From Bacillota bacterium (GTDB lineage Bacteria; Bacillota; Clostridia; Christensenellales; Aristaeellaceae): a DNA stretch of 31,867 bases. Positions within the stretch are counted from its first letter, which is position 1, and each line of letters begins with the position of its first letter. The stretch lies in the NCBI GenBank assembly GCA_023409955.1, contig JAEYQQ010000054.1:1-31867 (forward strand), read 5' to 3'. Position numbers and translations under genes: made by a program. Positions 21,898 to 30,675 of this stretch are shown here, piece after piece. The notes under the pieces are model-generated. The model had not been told where the DNA came from, ran no database searches, and worked only from the letters and a program-made list of their open reading frames with translations.

Positions 21898-22863
21898 ATG
21901 TCGGGTTTTTTTACTCGACAGAGCATGTTAGTTCTTCATAAAAGAAAAAAGAATGTGGGCGAGAGCTTACTGACCAATATCAAAAAGCACAAGGTTCTAT
22001 ATATCATGGCGGTCCTTCCGATTGTATACTATGTGATTTTCCATTACTGGCCGATGTATGGCCTTATCATTGCATTTAAAAGGTTTTCACCTGGCCTTGG
22101 CATCTTAAAAAGTGAATGGGTTGGCTTTCAGTACTTTCAACAATTTTTTACAGATGTATTTTTTCTTCGAACCATCCGAAATACATTAATGATCAATGTA
22201 TATCAGTTAATTTTCGGTTTTCCGGTTCCCATTATATTTGCCCTGCTGCTCAATGAAATGGGCCGGGGCAAATATAAGCGGCTATGCCAGACAATAAGCT
22301 ATCTGCCCCACTTTATCTCTGCCATGATCGTTTGCAGCATTGTCATACAGTTTACGCAAGACAAAGGTGTTGTCACAGTTTTTCTATCGAAGATATTTGG
22401 TATTGAGCCAATTAACCTGCTGATTAAGCCGGGTTATTTCCGGCCCATCTACATCATTCAAAGCATTTGGCAAAACTTTGGTTGGAACTCCATTATTTAT
22501 TTGGCGGCGCTGGCCGGGGTGGACATGGCACTCTACGAAGCAGCGACGGTAGACGGTGCAAACAGATGGCAAAAGATGACCCACATCACCCTTCCATCCA
22601 TCCTGCCAACCATCATGATCATTTTGACCCTGCGAATCGGATCGTTGATGAGCGAAGGGTCTGAGAAAATTCTTCTGTTGTACAATCCGGCAATATATGA
22701 AACAGCCGATGTTATTTCCACCTATGTGTACCGGCGGGGGCTTATGCAAATGGATTACAGCTACGGCTCTGCAGTTGGACTTTTTAACTCCGTAGTCAAT
22801 CTTCTGCTATTGATAACCGGTAACTTTATCAGCAAAAAGCTAACCGAAAGCAGTTTGTGGTAG
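21898..22863 (+). CDS. ABC transporter permease, LplB-like
   Basis: This 321-residue (or 312-residue) inner subunit has about six membrane spans, beginning with KVLYIMAVLPIVYYVIFHYWPMYG. The cytoplasmic EAA loop that contacts the ATPase reads YEAATVDGANRWQKMTHITL (about residues 214-233). The gene follows the binding-protein gene after 167 bases and precedes the second permease. The start is uncertain: ATG 21898 directly abuts GAGGTGA, giving unusually short spacing, while ATG 21925 has no clear ribosome binding site. No ATPase gene is present, as is usual for this family, which borrows a shared MsmX-type ATPase. Confidence 0.9.
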   Translation: MSGFFTRQSMLVLHKRKKNVGESLLTNIKKHKVLYIMAVLPIVYYVIFHYWPMYGLIIAFKRFSPGLGILKSEWVGFQYFQQFFTDVFFLRTIRNTLMINVYQLIFGFPVPIIFALLLNEMGRGKYKRLCQTISYLPHFISAMIVCSIVIQFTQDKGVVTVFLSKIFGIEPINLLIKPGYFRPIYIIQSIWQNFGWNSIIYLAALAGVDMALYEAATVDGANRWQKMTHITLPSILPTIMIILTLRIGSLMSEGSEKILLLYNPAIYETADVISTYVYRRGLMQMDYSYGSAVGLFNSVVNLLLLITGNFISKKLTESSLW

Positions 22864-22894
22864 TCTGCAAGAGAAAAAGGTGGAGGAATAACCA

Positions 22895-23782
22895 GTGAAA
22901 ATCAAAAAGACTGCACCGGGAATTGTGGCAGATGCAATCATATATTCTGTTGTTACTGTGATGACGCTTGCTGCGTTGTATCCCATTTGGCATGTGTTTA
23001 TGGCTTCCATTAGCAATCCGTTTACGCTGTTCTCCCATAGAGGGCTATTGCTTTGGCCACAGGGGGAAGCAACACTGATGGGCTACCAAATGACATTCAA
23101 GAACCCCAACATATGGTCCGGTTACCGCAACACGCTTTTTTACGTAGTTGCAGGTACATCCTTCAATCTGTTTTTTACTACCCTATGTGCCTATGTAATG
23201 TCCAAGAAATACATGAAGATCCGTAAGCTGATGTCTACCATGGTCATCATAACCATGTTCTTTGGTGGCGGTATGATCCCAACATTCTTTGTTATCAAAA
23301 GCCTGGGTTTTTATAACACGGTGTGGGCGATATTGCTGCCCTCAGCCATCAGCAGCTACAATGTAATTGTCATGCGCACATTCTTTGCCAACATTCCGGT
23401 TGAACTGGAAGAGGCGGCGTTTATTGACGGGGCCGGTGATGCAACCATATTGTTTAGAGTGTATCTGCCGCTGTCCAAAGCAATTTTTGCGGTGATGCTT
23501 CTATTTTATGGTGTAGGCAGATGGAATTCCTGGTTTGACTCCATGTTGTATTTGCGAAATTCTAAACTGCATCCGCTGCAGTATGTGCTTCGGTCCATTC
23601 TGGCATCGGCAGACAGCAATGCTGTAATCACCACAAGTGAAGAAATGGCAAATGAAAGCGTATATAACGAGATTATCAGATACTGCACCATTATGGTTGC
23701 AACGCTTCCTGTGCTGTTTGTATATCCCTTCCTGCAAAAGTATTTTGTCAAGGGAGTTATGGTAGGCTCCCTTAAGGGATGA
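22895..23782 (+). CDS. ABC transporter permease, LplC/YtcP-like
   Basis: The 295-residue second permease has about six membrane spans. It shows the family signature YPIWHVFMASISNP near the N-terminus and the EAA loop ELEEAAFIDGAGDATILFRV with YLPLSKAI after it, and ends in VKGVMVGSLKG, the typical C-terminus of this family. It begins with GTG, 7 bases after GGAGGA (22882-22887). It forms a heterodimeric channel with the preceding permease and takes substrate from the binding protein at 20078. Confidence 0.93.
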   Translation: MKIKKTAPGIVADAIIYSVVTVMTLAALYPIWHVFMASISNPFTLFSHRGLLLWPQGEATLMGYQMTFKNPNIWSGYRNTLFYVVAGTSFNLFFTTLCAYVMSKKYMKIRKLMSTMVIITMFFGGGMIPTFFVIKSLGFYNTVWAILLPSAISSYNVIVMRTFFANIPVELEEAAFIDGAGDATILFRVYLPLSKAIFAVMLLFYGVGRWNSWFDSMLYLRNSKLHPLQYVLRSILASADSNAVITTSEEMANESVYNEIIRYCTIMVATLPVLFVYPFLQKYFVKGVMVGSLKG

Positions 23783-23833
23783 TAAAGCCCCTGTTGCTTG
23801 CCATGGACTGATCTTCACTGAAAGGGATAGGGA

Positions 23834-24784
23834 ATGAGTAAAAAAGTATTGGTTCCTGATCAGGACTTTTATGCGCCGTTTTATCAGGCGATATCAGATG
23901 CCGGCCTTGAGGTTTGCAGGGAGAAGATTTTGCAAAAGGAAGGCAGGCTGGTGCATGCCCAGCAGCTAGGGTTATATGATTATGTTTTCATTGAAGGCGA
24001 GCGCGTTAACCGTCAGGTCATGTGGGACATCGCCCACCGTACCCGTTTGATTATCAAGCTGGGTGCAGGCTTGGACAAGGTAGATGTTGAAGCTGCCCGT
24101 GAATACGGTATCACAGTAATGAATACGCCGGGAAAGAATTCGAAGGCGGTAGCTGAACATGCTGTAGCGCTGATGCTATCCCAATTGCGCAATATCACAG
24201 GAAACGACAGGAAGGTTCGAAAGGATGGGTGGGGCTATCAGCCTACGCTTAGCCTCTACCATAAAACCATTGGCGTTGTTGGCGGGGGCAATATCGGCAA
24301 GGAACTGATAAAGCTGCTAAAGGGCTTTGATTGCCGTTTCTTAATCTATGATATCCATCAGGATGCAGCCTTTGCCAAAGAGAATCATGCGGAATATACC
24401 GATATGGATACGCTTTGCGCTCAAAGTGATGTTATTTCTGTTCATGTGCCGCTGAATGAACATACCTGTCACATCATCAATAAACAGCGGATAGGCCTGA
24501 TGAAAAGCACTTCCGTTTTGATCAACACCAGCCGCGGAGGCACTGTGGATGAAAATGCACTAATCGAAGCCCTTGATGCAGGGCGAATTGGCGGCGCTGG
24601 ATTGGATGTGTTTGAGACCGAGCCTTTGGAACCGCAGAGTAAGCTTCGGGGGCTTGACAATGTAGTTTTAACGGCACATACGGCATCCTCCAGCGAGCAT
24701 GCCAGAAGCGAAATGATCAAATATGCGGTGGAGCTGCTACTGGAGTTTGATCAAAAAGAAGCAGAAAGCAGGGCTGTTAATTGA
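23834..24784 (+). CDS. D-2-hydroxyacid dehydrogenase, second copy type
   Basis: The 316-residue NAD-dependent enzyme carries IGVVGGGNIGKELIKLLKGF as its nucleotide motif and catalytic arginine, glutamate and histidine in INTSRGGTV, FETEPLEP and VLTAHTASS. It resembles phosphoglycerate dehydrogenase-like enzymes. Its place between permeases and an FAD oxidoreductase, in a sugar-acid operon, suggests it oxidises or reduces an imported 2-hydroxy or 2-keto acid. It is only distantly similar to the copy at 15019. Its TGA overlaps the next ATG (TGATG), so the two are translationally coupled. The exact substrate cannot be read from sequence. Confidence 0.85.
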   Translation: MSKKVLVPDQDFYAPFYQAISDAGLEVCREKILQKEGRLVHAQQLGLYDYVFIEGERVNRQVMWDIAHRTRLIIKLGAGLDKVDVEAAREYGITVMNTPGKNSKAVAEHAVALMLSQLRNITGNDRKVRKDGWGYQPTLSLYHKTIGVVGGGNIGKELIKLLKGFDCRFLIYDIHQDAAFAKENHAEYTDMDTLCAQSDVISVHVPLNEHTCHIINKQRIGLMKSTSVLINTSRGGTVDENALIEALDAGRIGGAGLDVFETEPLEPQSKLRGLDNVVLTAHTASSSEHARSEMIKYAVELLLEFDQKEAESRAVN

Positions 24785-26157
24785 TGGACACCATGTTTAT
24801 ACATGAATCTAGGCAAACTCCGGTGAATTATACCTGTGATGTGCTTGTGGCAGGTGGTGGTACTGCCGGTGTTGTGGCAGCCATAGCAGCGGCCAGGAAC
24901 GGTGCTAAAACCATATTGGTAGACCGATATGGATATTTGGGTGGAACACTGCTGAACGGGGCAGGGCCTCTGCATAGCTTCTATAACTTGTATAAGGCTT
25001 TTCCAGGTGCGCCCAAGGTGCAGCTGGTAAAAGGGATCCCAGAGGAAATTGTCAACCGGATGATCGCCGCAGGAGGATCCCCTGGTCACCTGGAGCAGGA
25101 AACAGGCGGCAACAGCGACTCAGTGATCACAATGATCGATTGGGAGATTTTTAAGGAAGTAATCTTTGATATGATGGAAGAAGCCGGTGTGGAAGTGCTG
25201 CTGCACACCATGGTGGTAGACGCTGTCATGGAGGGAAGTACCATAAAAGGGGTCATCATCGAAGGTAAATCAGGGCGTGAGGCCATTTTGGCCAAAACGG
25301 TCATTGACACGACCGGCGATGGGGATGTATCCAAATATGCCGGTGCGGACTATATCAAAATGCATGAAAGTACGCATGCGGGTATGCCCTTTGGTATGTG
25401 CGGTGTGGACATGGGCAGGCTCTTGCGGTTTTTAGAAGAGAACAAGCTTGTTACACAATTGATTCGTCATGATAAAGGCAGTGAAACAGACGATGTGATT
25501 CGGCTGGGCTTTGATCTGAAGAAAATCCCTGTATTTAAAGAATTTATGGAAAAGACAGGCATGTGGGGTCCCTTGGGGGTATCCCGTTATGACAGTGAGT
25601 ATTCCTACATTAACTCGGCAACGTTGTGGAAGGTGGATGCCACAGATACCGTGACGCTTTCCAAGGCCGAGTTCACACTTCGAAAGCAGGCCATGACTCT
25701 GTCACGGATGCTGAAACAGTATATCCCTGGTTTTGAAAAAGCGTATGTAAGCTGGACACCCATTTGTATTGGCGTGCGGTATACCCGCGTTATCTCCTGC
25801 GAGCATGATGTGACCCTTGATGAAATTGTGAATTGTGCACGCTTTGATGATGAAGTTTACCTGTATGGCTTTCATGACTGTGCGCCTCGGATCATGATCA
25901 AGGATGCAGGCTGGTACGGCGTTCCATACCGGGCGCTGCTGCCTAAAAAGGTGGAAGGTTTGCTGGTTGCAGGCCGATTGATCACAAGCACGTGGGATGC
26001 CCATATGTCCACCAGGAATACAGTGTCCTGCATGGCGCAGGGGGAAGCGGTTGGAACTGCTGCGGCACTGTGTATGAAGGAAAATACCACACCACGGATG
26101 CTGGATGTCCAGTTGCTGCGGGATCGATTGAAGGAACAGGGTGTGTACCTGGGTTAA
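24784..26157 (+). CDS. FAD-dependent oxidoreductase (FAD_oxidored family)
   Basis: The 457-residue protein opens with a dinucleotide-binding fold, CDVLVAGGGTAGVVAAIAAA (about residues 19-38), followed by VDRYGYLGG, and has the second FAD region LLVAGRLITSTWDAHMSTRN near the C-terminus. Proteins of this family occur in polysaccharide and sugar-acid operons, but few have known reactions. It has no signal peptide, so it acts in the cytoplasm. It overlaps the preceding dehydrogenase gene by one base (TGATG), which suggests the two act on the same substrate. I prefer ATG 24784 over the TTG at 24781. The electron acceptor is unknown. Confidence 0.88.
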   Translation: MDTMFIHESRQTPVNYTCDVLVAGGGTAGVVAAIAAARNGAKTILVDRYGYLGGTLLNGAGPLHSFYNLYKAFPGAPKVQLVKGIPEEIVNRMIAAGGSPGHLEQETGGNSDSVITMIDWEIFKEVIFDMMEEAGVEVLLHTMVVDAVMEGSTIKGVIIEGKSGREAILAKTVIDTTGDGDVSKYAGADYIKMHESTHAGMPFGMCGVDMGRLLRFLEENKLVTQLIRHDKGSETDDVIRLGFDLKKIPVFKEFMEKTGMWGPLGVSRYDSEYSYINSATLWKVDATDTVTLSKAEFTLRKQAMTLSRMLKQYIPGFEKAYVSWTPICIGVRYTRVISCEHDVTLDEIVNCARFDDEVYLYGFHDCAPRIMIKDAGWYGVPYRALLPKKVEGLLVAGRLITSTWDAHMSTRNTVSCMAQGEAVGTAAALCMKENTTPRMLDVQLLRDRLKEQGVYLG

Positions 26158-26179
26158 TTGAAGTAAGTGAGATGATTGT

Positions 26180-27100
26180 ATGAGATATTATCGTGAAATC
26201 AAAAATGGCGATACTCTGGGCGGTTTTACATACAAGGTAACGCTGAATTGGGCGAAGTGGCCCGCGCATTTGGGAAAGGCGAAGATCAATGCGGTGGCAA
26301 CAGATTCAAAGGGGTATGTATATGCTTTTTCCCGTGATTTGAATGATCCTGTGGTGGTGTTCGATACCGATGGGAATTTTGTCAAGTCTTGGGGCAAGGG
26401 TGTTTTTACAAGTACCCATGGCATTTACATCTCAAAAGACGATATCGTCTACTGCTCAGATTTTTATGCACACTGTTTTTATATATTTGATCTTGATGGA
26501 AATCAGCTGGGCGTGATTGGTACGCCTGGCGTTCCTGGTGATTGTGGGGCTGATTTGACACAAACAAATCACCGAAACAGGCTCTGGAGCGCGAAAAAGC
26601 TAGGGACGCCTTTTTGCCGCCCAACCAAAATCGTTCAAGGTCCCTCTGGAGACCTATTTGCCAGCGACGGGTATGCCAATAGCGCAGTGCACCGTTTTTC
26701 AGCGGACGGGCAGCTGAAAAAAACTTGGGGCGGACTGGGTATTGAGGGCGGAGAGCTGTATTTGCCCCACGGCATCTGGGTAGATGAAAACGAAAATGTT
26801 TGGGTGACAGATAAGGAAAGCAGCAGGTTAGACGTCTTTACAGGCGAAGGTGTATTTTTGAAGCGTATCGATTGGTTGATGCGCCCATCTGAGGTGGCCG
26901 GAGATGGTAAGGGAAATATATACGTTGCCGAGCTGGATGGCGGCGTTACGATATTCAACCTATCCGGGCATGTGCAGGCACGCTTTGGTCATTATCTGTC
27001 CGCCATGCGGCCCCATGGCATTTGTGTGGATCATAGTGGGAACATCTTTATGGCACAGTTCCAAGGGAATGATCCCATTGTGAAAATGGAACGGCTGTAA
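26180..27100 (+). CDS. NHL-repeat type beta-propeller protein
   Basis: The 306-residue protein consists of repeated propeller blades. Recurring units include NAVATDSKGYVYAFSRDLND, PTKIVQGPSGDLFASDGYAN, PHGIWVDENENVWVTDKES and PHGICVDHSGNIFMAQFQGN, spaced about 50 residues apart, which suggests six blades. No signal peptide is seen. Such propellers can be lyases, lactonases or binding scaffolds; the similarity to peptidyl-alpha-hydroxyglycine lyase-like and SMP-30-like proteins makes a lactonase or lyase role possible in a sugar-acid pathway. No catalytic residue can be assigned with confidence. It starts 22 bases after the FAD enzyme gene, with a weak ribosome binding site. Confidence 0.8.
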   Translation: MRYYREIKNGDTLGGFTYKVTLNWAKWPAHLGKAKINAVATDSKGYVYAFSRDLNDPVVVFDTDGNFVKSWGKGVFTSTHGIYISKDDIVYCSDFYAHCFYIFDLDGNQLGVIGTPGVPGDCGADLTQTNHRNRLWSAKKLGTPFCRPTKIVQGPSGDLFASDGYANSAVHRFSADGQLKKTWGGLGIEGGELYLPHGIWVDENENVWVTDKESSRLDVFTGEGVFLKRIDWLMRPSEVAGDGKGNIYVAELDGGVTIFNLSGHVQARFGHYLSAMRPHGICVDHSGNIFMAQFQGNDPIVKMERL

Positions 27101-27210
27101 ATTTGCAAATGACTATGCGCACCAAAGCTTGGCATGCATGCAATTGATGTAATGGATGGAATAAGTTCGTCCAGATTCATTCTGTATGCAAGGAAGGAAG
27201 GCGATGTAAT

Positions 27211-29343
27211 ATGAAGCAATGGTATCAGCAGCAGCTGAGAATTGTACAGACGGTTCTTAGGGAAATCGATCTTCATAACTACCGGGCTGATGATGTGGTT
27301 GACTATCTTCGTAAAGTTGATGCCAATTGTATCGTTGTCAACGCCGGCGGCATCATTGATTTTTTTGACAACCAATCGCCTCTTTCCCGGCCAAACCGTT
27401 TTCTAAATGGACAGGACATGCTGGGTGAGCTGATCTCCCATGCGCAGCAGCATGATATCAAGGTCATGGTTCGGGTGGATTTTCGCGGCGTGGATAAGGA
27501 CAGATATGAGCAAAAGCCGGAATGGTTTGCCATGCAGGCGGACGGAAGCCCTCAATTAGGCTGGCAGGTCCACCGGCCTTGCTATAATGGTATTTATTCC
27601 AATGCTCATGCAGTAGATTATATCACACGGTTAATGTCAACATACAATGTTGATGGTATTTGGGAAAATGCATTGGGTTTTGGCCTTGGACCTTGTTATT
27701 GCAAAACCTGCAAGGATCTGTACAAGCGGGATACGGGCAATGAAATCCCTGTCGGCGCTGATTATACTTCGTCTGTTTTCAAAGAATATCGTATATGGAA
27801 AGCGCAGTGCGTTGACAGGCATATCACGCTACTTCGCAATACCGTGAAAAGTTTCGGTCATGACAAGGCCTTTTGTGCAGAGATCTTTGGCATGTTTCAC
27901 AGCAATCATGCCATCATGACAGGCGTTGATTTGTATCATGCCAAGGACAGTTTTGATTTCTTGGTGAGCCCCGCCTTCCAGGATGGTAGCTCCAGCCTGA
28001 TTCGTAAATATGATACCTTGACGTATGCAGCAACTTCCATCCGTTTTCTCAAATCCATTGACCCCAATAAGCAGGCTGTCTTGCTGTATGGAAACAATGG
28101 TACCAAATGGCGGTATATCAAATCCCCCGCTGCGGAAACCCGTATATGGTTATGGGAAGCAGCCAGTGTCGGAGGCGGTTATTGGAATTGTTTGTTTAAC
28201 GGACAGCATCCAGGGGCTGCGGTTGACAGGCGAAACGCTGGTATTGAGAAGGATGTATACCATTACCTAAAGAGCAACAGTACATACCTTCAAGGGCAGC
28301 AGCCTGTTTGCGATGTAGGCATTTTCTATTCGAAGGTAACACGTGATGCATTGGGCAATGACGATGAGACCAGAGATGAGTTTGGTGTCTTCATTCGCGG
28401 TATTGAGCGGGTTTTGATAGAAAATCACATTCAATATACATTTATACCGGATTTGGAACTGACAGAGGAAAAGTTGGCAGCATGCAAAGCGGTGCTATTG
28501 CCAAACAGTGCATATATGTCTTCTGCGCAGATGGAGATCTTCCGGCGCTATGTGCATAGCGGCGGAGGATTGATTGCTTCCTATAAAACATCCCTGTATG
28601 ATGAAAAAGGAAATCTGCGTGATGATTTTGGCCTGAAGGACTTGTTTGGTGTTAGCTATACTGGCATACAGCGTGACACTGCCTTTGACGCATTTCAGCT
28701 GGTACGCCAGCCGGAGCATCCATTGCTTATCAATATGGAAGCCGAAAAAACACAAATGCTGATGAATGAGGGAAGTACCCTTTTATGCAAGCTCCCCGAG
28801 GACAGCTTAACGCAAATGGTACTAAGCTATGTTCCGCCAATTCCCAATCAGCCGCCTGAGTATGCTTGGATCCCCGATGTTACTACTGATTATGTGACAG
28901 CCGCGGCGAGCACCTATGGCAAGGGAAAAGTGATATACTTTGCCAATCAAACAGATAAGCTCTGCTGGACCAACGGTCATGAGGACTTTATCAATCTGTA
29001 TGCCAACGCGATACAATATGTGCTGAATAGGCCGCTTGCCATCAATACCAACGCACCAGCCAGTGTTCACATGGCTTTGATGCGCAATCAAGAAGATTCA
29101 AATCAAATGGTACTATCCTGCGTAAACACCACATCTTCAACAATGAGGCCGATACGCAGCCTTGTGCCGGTAACCGATATTTGGGTTGACCTATGCGATG
29201 TGGTGCTGGATGAATACACCGTTATGAAACAGGATGGCGCTGTGCGCGTTGAGACCATAAATGAAGATGCTGCACAGCCAGTGACCCGTATATGGATTGA
29301 CAGACTTGATGAGTTTGCAGCGGTGCATATAAAGGCCCGATGA
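27211..29343 (+). CDS. Putative glycoside hydrolase (GHL6-like barrel with beta-galactosidase trimerisation-like domain)
   Basis: The 710-residue protein has an N-terminal TIM barrel (about 1-330) resembling hypothetical glycosyl hydrolase 6. KVMVRVDFRGVD and PEWFAMQADGSP are family-like, and GIWENALGFGLGPCYCKTC holds a candidate acidic residue (E152) and a cysteine cluster; E224 in CAEIFGMFHS is another candidate. Residues about 370-560 resemble the GATase-like trimerisation domain of GH42 enzymes (PNSAYMSSAQMEIFRRYVHS, GGGLIASYKTSLYD). A beta-sandwich-like tail follows. There is no signal peptide, so it would cleave an imported glycoside inside the cell. The gap before it is 110 bases, with AAGGAAGGAAGG upstream of ATG 27211. 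Hydrolytic activity is inferred; members of this family are largely untested. Confidence 0.78.
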   Translation: MKQWYQQQLRIVQTVLREIDLHNYRADDVVDYLRKVDANCIVVNAGGIIDFFDNQSPLSRPNRFLNGQDMLGELISHAQQHDIKVMVRVDFRGVDKDRYEQKPEWFAMQADGSPQLGWQVHRPCYNGIYSNAHAVDYITRLMSTYNVDGIWENALGFGLGPCYCKTCKDLYKRDTGNEIPVGADYTSSVFKEYRIWKAQCVDRHITLLRNTVKSFGHDKAFCAEIFGMFHSNHAIMTGVDLYHAKDSFDFLVSPAFQDGSSSLIRKYDTLTYAATSIRFLKSIDPNKQAVLLYGNNGTKWRYIKSPAAETRIWLWEAASVGGGYWNCLFNGQHPGAAVDRRNAGIEKDVYHYLKSNSTYLQGQQPVCDVGIFYSKVTRDALGNDDETRDEFGVFIRGIERVLIENHIQYTFIPDLELTEEKLAACKAVLLPNSAYMSSAQMEIFRRYVHSGGGLIASYKTSLYDEKGNLRDDFGLKDLFGVSYTGIQRDTAFDAFQLVRQPEHPLLINMEAEKTQMLMNEGSTLLCKLPEDSLTQMVLSYVPPIPNQPPEYAWIPDVTTDYVTAAASTYGKGKVIYFANQTDKLCWTNGHEDFINLYANAIQYVLNRPLAINTNAPASVHMALMRNQEDSNQMVLSCVNTTSSTMRPIRSLVPVTDIWVDLCDVVLDEYTVMKQDGAVRVETINEDAAQPVTRIWIDRLDEFAAVHIKAR

Positions 29344-29412
29344 TCATTGCTGGGATATGTTTATTGATAAAGTATTGTGAATGCAATTTTACCTTCCCAG
29401 AAAGGCAGATGC

Positions 29413-30657
29413 ATGATGCACACAAAAGTATTGGTGATTGCAGATGACCTTACCGGTGCCAATGATACTGGGGCGCTGCTGGCGAAAGAGGGGTTTTGCG
29501 CAGTCGCATCTCCAAGTGCTAAGGTACAGCCTGATTTGGCATGCAATAAAGATGTGCTGGCGATCAATGCTGATACAAGAAGCATGGATAGAGAAGATGC
29601 ATATGCGTGCGTGAAGGAGCTTGCCAAGAGGCATGCCAAAGCGGGTATGCTTGTAAGCAAGCGTATTGATTCTACGCTGCGGGGCAATGTGGGTGCGGAA
29701 ATCGATGCCGTACTGGAGGGGCTTCAAAGCCCGCATAAGGCGGCAGTGGTGGTTTCCTTTCCTCGGGCAAGACGTACATGTGTTGGCGGCTATGTGCTTG
29801 TAAACGGTGTTGCACTGGAACATACCAGTGCTGCTGCAGACCCAAGGTGCCCGGTGAACACATCCCGCATTCTCCAGGTAATTGCACAGCAAAGCCGGCG
29901 CTCAGCCCGCCTTTTTCCGCTGGAAACCATTTATGCAGGCGCCCAGGCCCTTGCCAAGGAGATCAGCCAATGCAAGGATAGCATTATGGTGTTTGATGCC
30001 CTTACAGAAGATGATATACAAACCATCGCCAAGGCATGTGTGCTGTCAAAAGTGCCCTTTGTGTGTGTGGATCCCGGCAGCTTTACACTGCATTGCGCAA
30101 AAGAAATGTATGCTGATTTTTTGCAAACGTCAGTTAATCAAACCCTGCTGATTGTTGGAAGCCATATGCAAAAGGCCCGGGAGCAGCTGGACTACATGGC
30201 TCAAACGGCAGACATGTTAATGTATAAAATTGATGTGCAAAGGTTGATGGACGACTTTGATGCGGAATGTCAGTCGGCCATTGAATACCTGCTATCCTGT
30301 ACCCGGTCCCACCGTTTGATGTGCCTGACAACAGCCTATGGTGCAAAAATCAACAACCCCAAGGTGCAGGAAGAGTTGCCCCAAAGGTTGGTTGCATTGG
30401 TTGAGCGCGTCATGTCCGCAGGAAAATGGCTAATCAAGCTATGTTATCTTTGTGGCGGGGATGTTGCCAAGGCGTTTATTGATGGATCAGGCGCAGACGG
30501 AATTGATCTTATCGATGAAGTTATTCCTCTGGCGGTATACGGTACGCTGATGGGCGGCCGGCACAGTGGCATGCGTATTTTAACAAAGGGCGGCATGATT
30601 GGGGAAAGTGACGCAATCGCAAACATGCTATACCTGGTGGAAGGGCGATGCAAATAA
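29413..30657 (+). CDS. DUF1537-family four-carbon acid sugar kinase
   Basis: The 414-residue kinase matches the OtnK/DtnK family, which phosphorylates four-carbon sugar acids such as D-threonate, L-threonate and D-erythronate at C4. The N-terminal domain begins VLVIADDLTGANDTGALLA and has SKRIDSTLRGN (about residues 80-90). The C-terminal nucleotide-binding domain has LCGGDVAKAF and LTKGGMIGESDAI. The neighbour is a PdxA-like dehydrogenase, the usual partner in the threonate and erythronate routes to dihydroxyacetone phosphate. ATG 29413 lies about 6 bases after GAAAGGCAG; ATG 29416 is also possible. Which C4 acid is used cannot be read from sequence. Confidence 0.9.
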   Translation: MMHTKVLVIADDLTGANDTGALLAKEGFCAVASPSAKVQPDLACNKDVLAINADTRSMDREDAYACVKELAKRHAKAGMLVSKRIDSTLRGNVGAEIDAVLEGLQSPHKAAVVVSFPRARRTCVGGYVLVNGVALEHTSAAADPRCPVNTSRILQVIAQQSRRSARLFPLETIYAGAQALAKEISQCKDSIMVFDALTEDDIQTIAKACVLSKVPFVCVDPGSFTLHCAKEMYADFLQTSVNQTLLIVGSHMQKAREQLDYMAQTADMLMYKIDVQRLMDDFDAECQSAIEYLLSCTRSHRLMCLTTAYGAKINNPKVQEELPQRLVALVERVMSAGKWLIKLCYLCGGDVAKAFIDGSGADGIDLIDEVIPLAVYGTLMGGRHSGMRILTKGGMIGESDAIANMLYLVEGRCK

Positions 30658-30675
30658 GCGTTATGGAGGAAAAGG

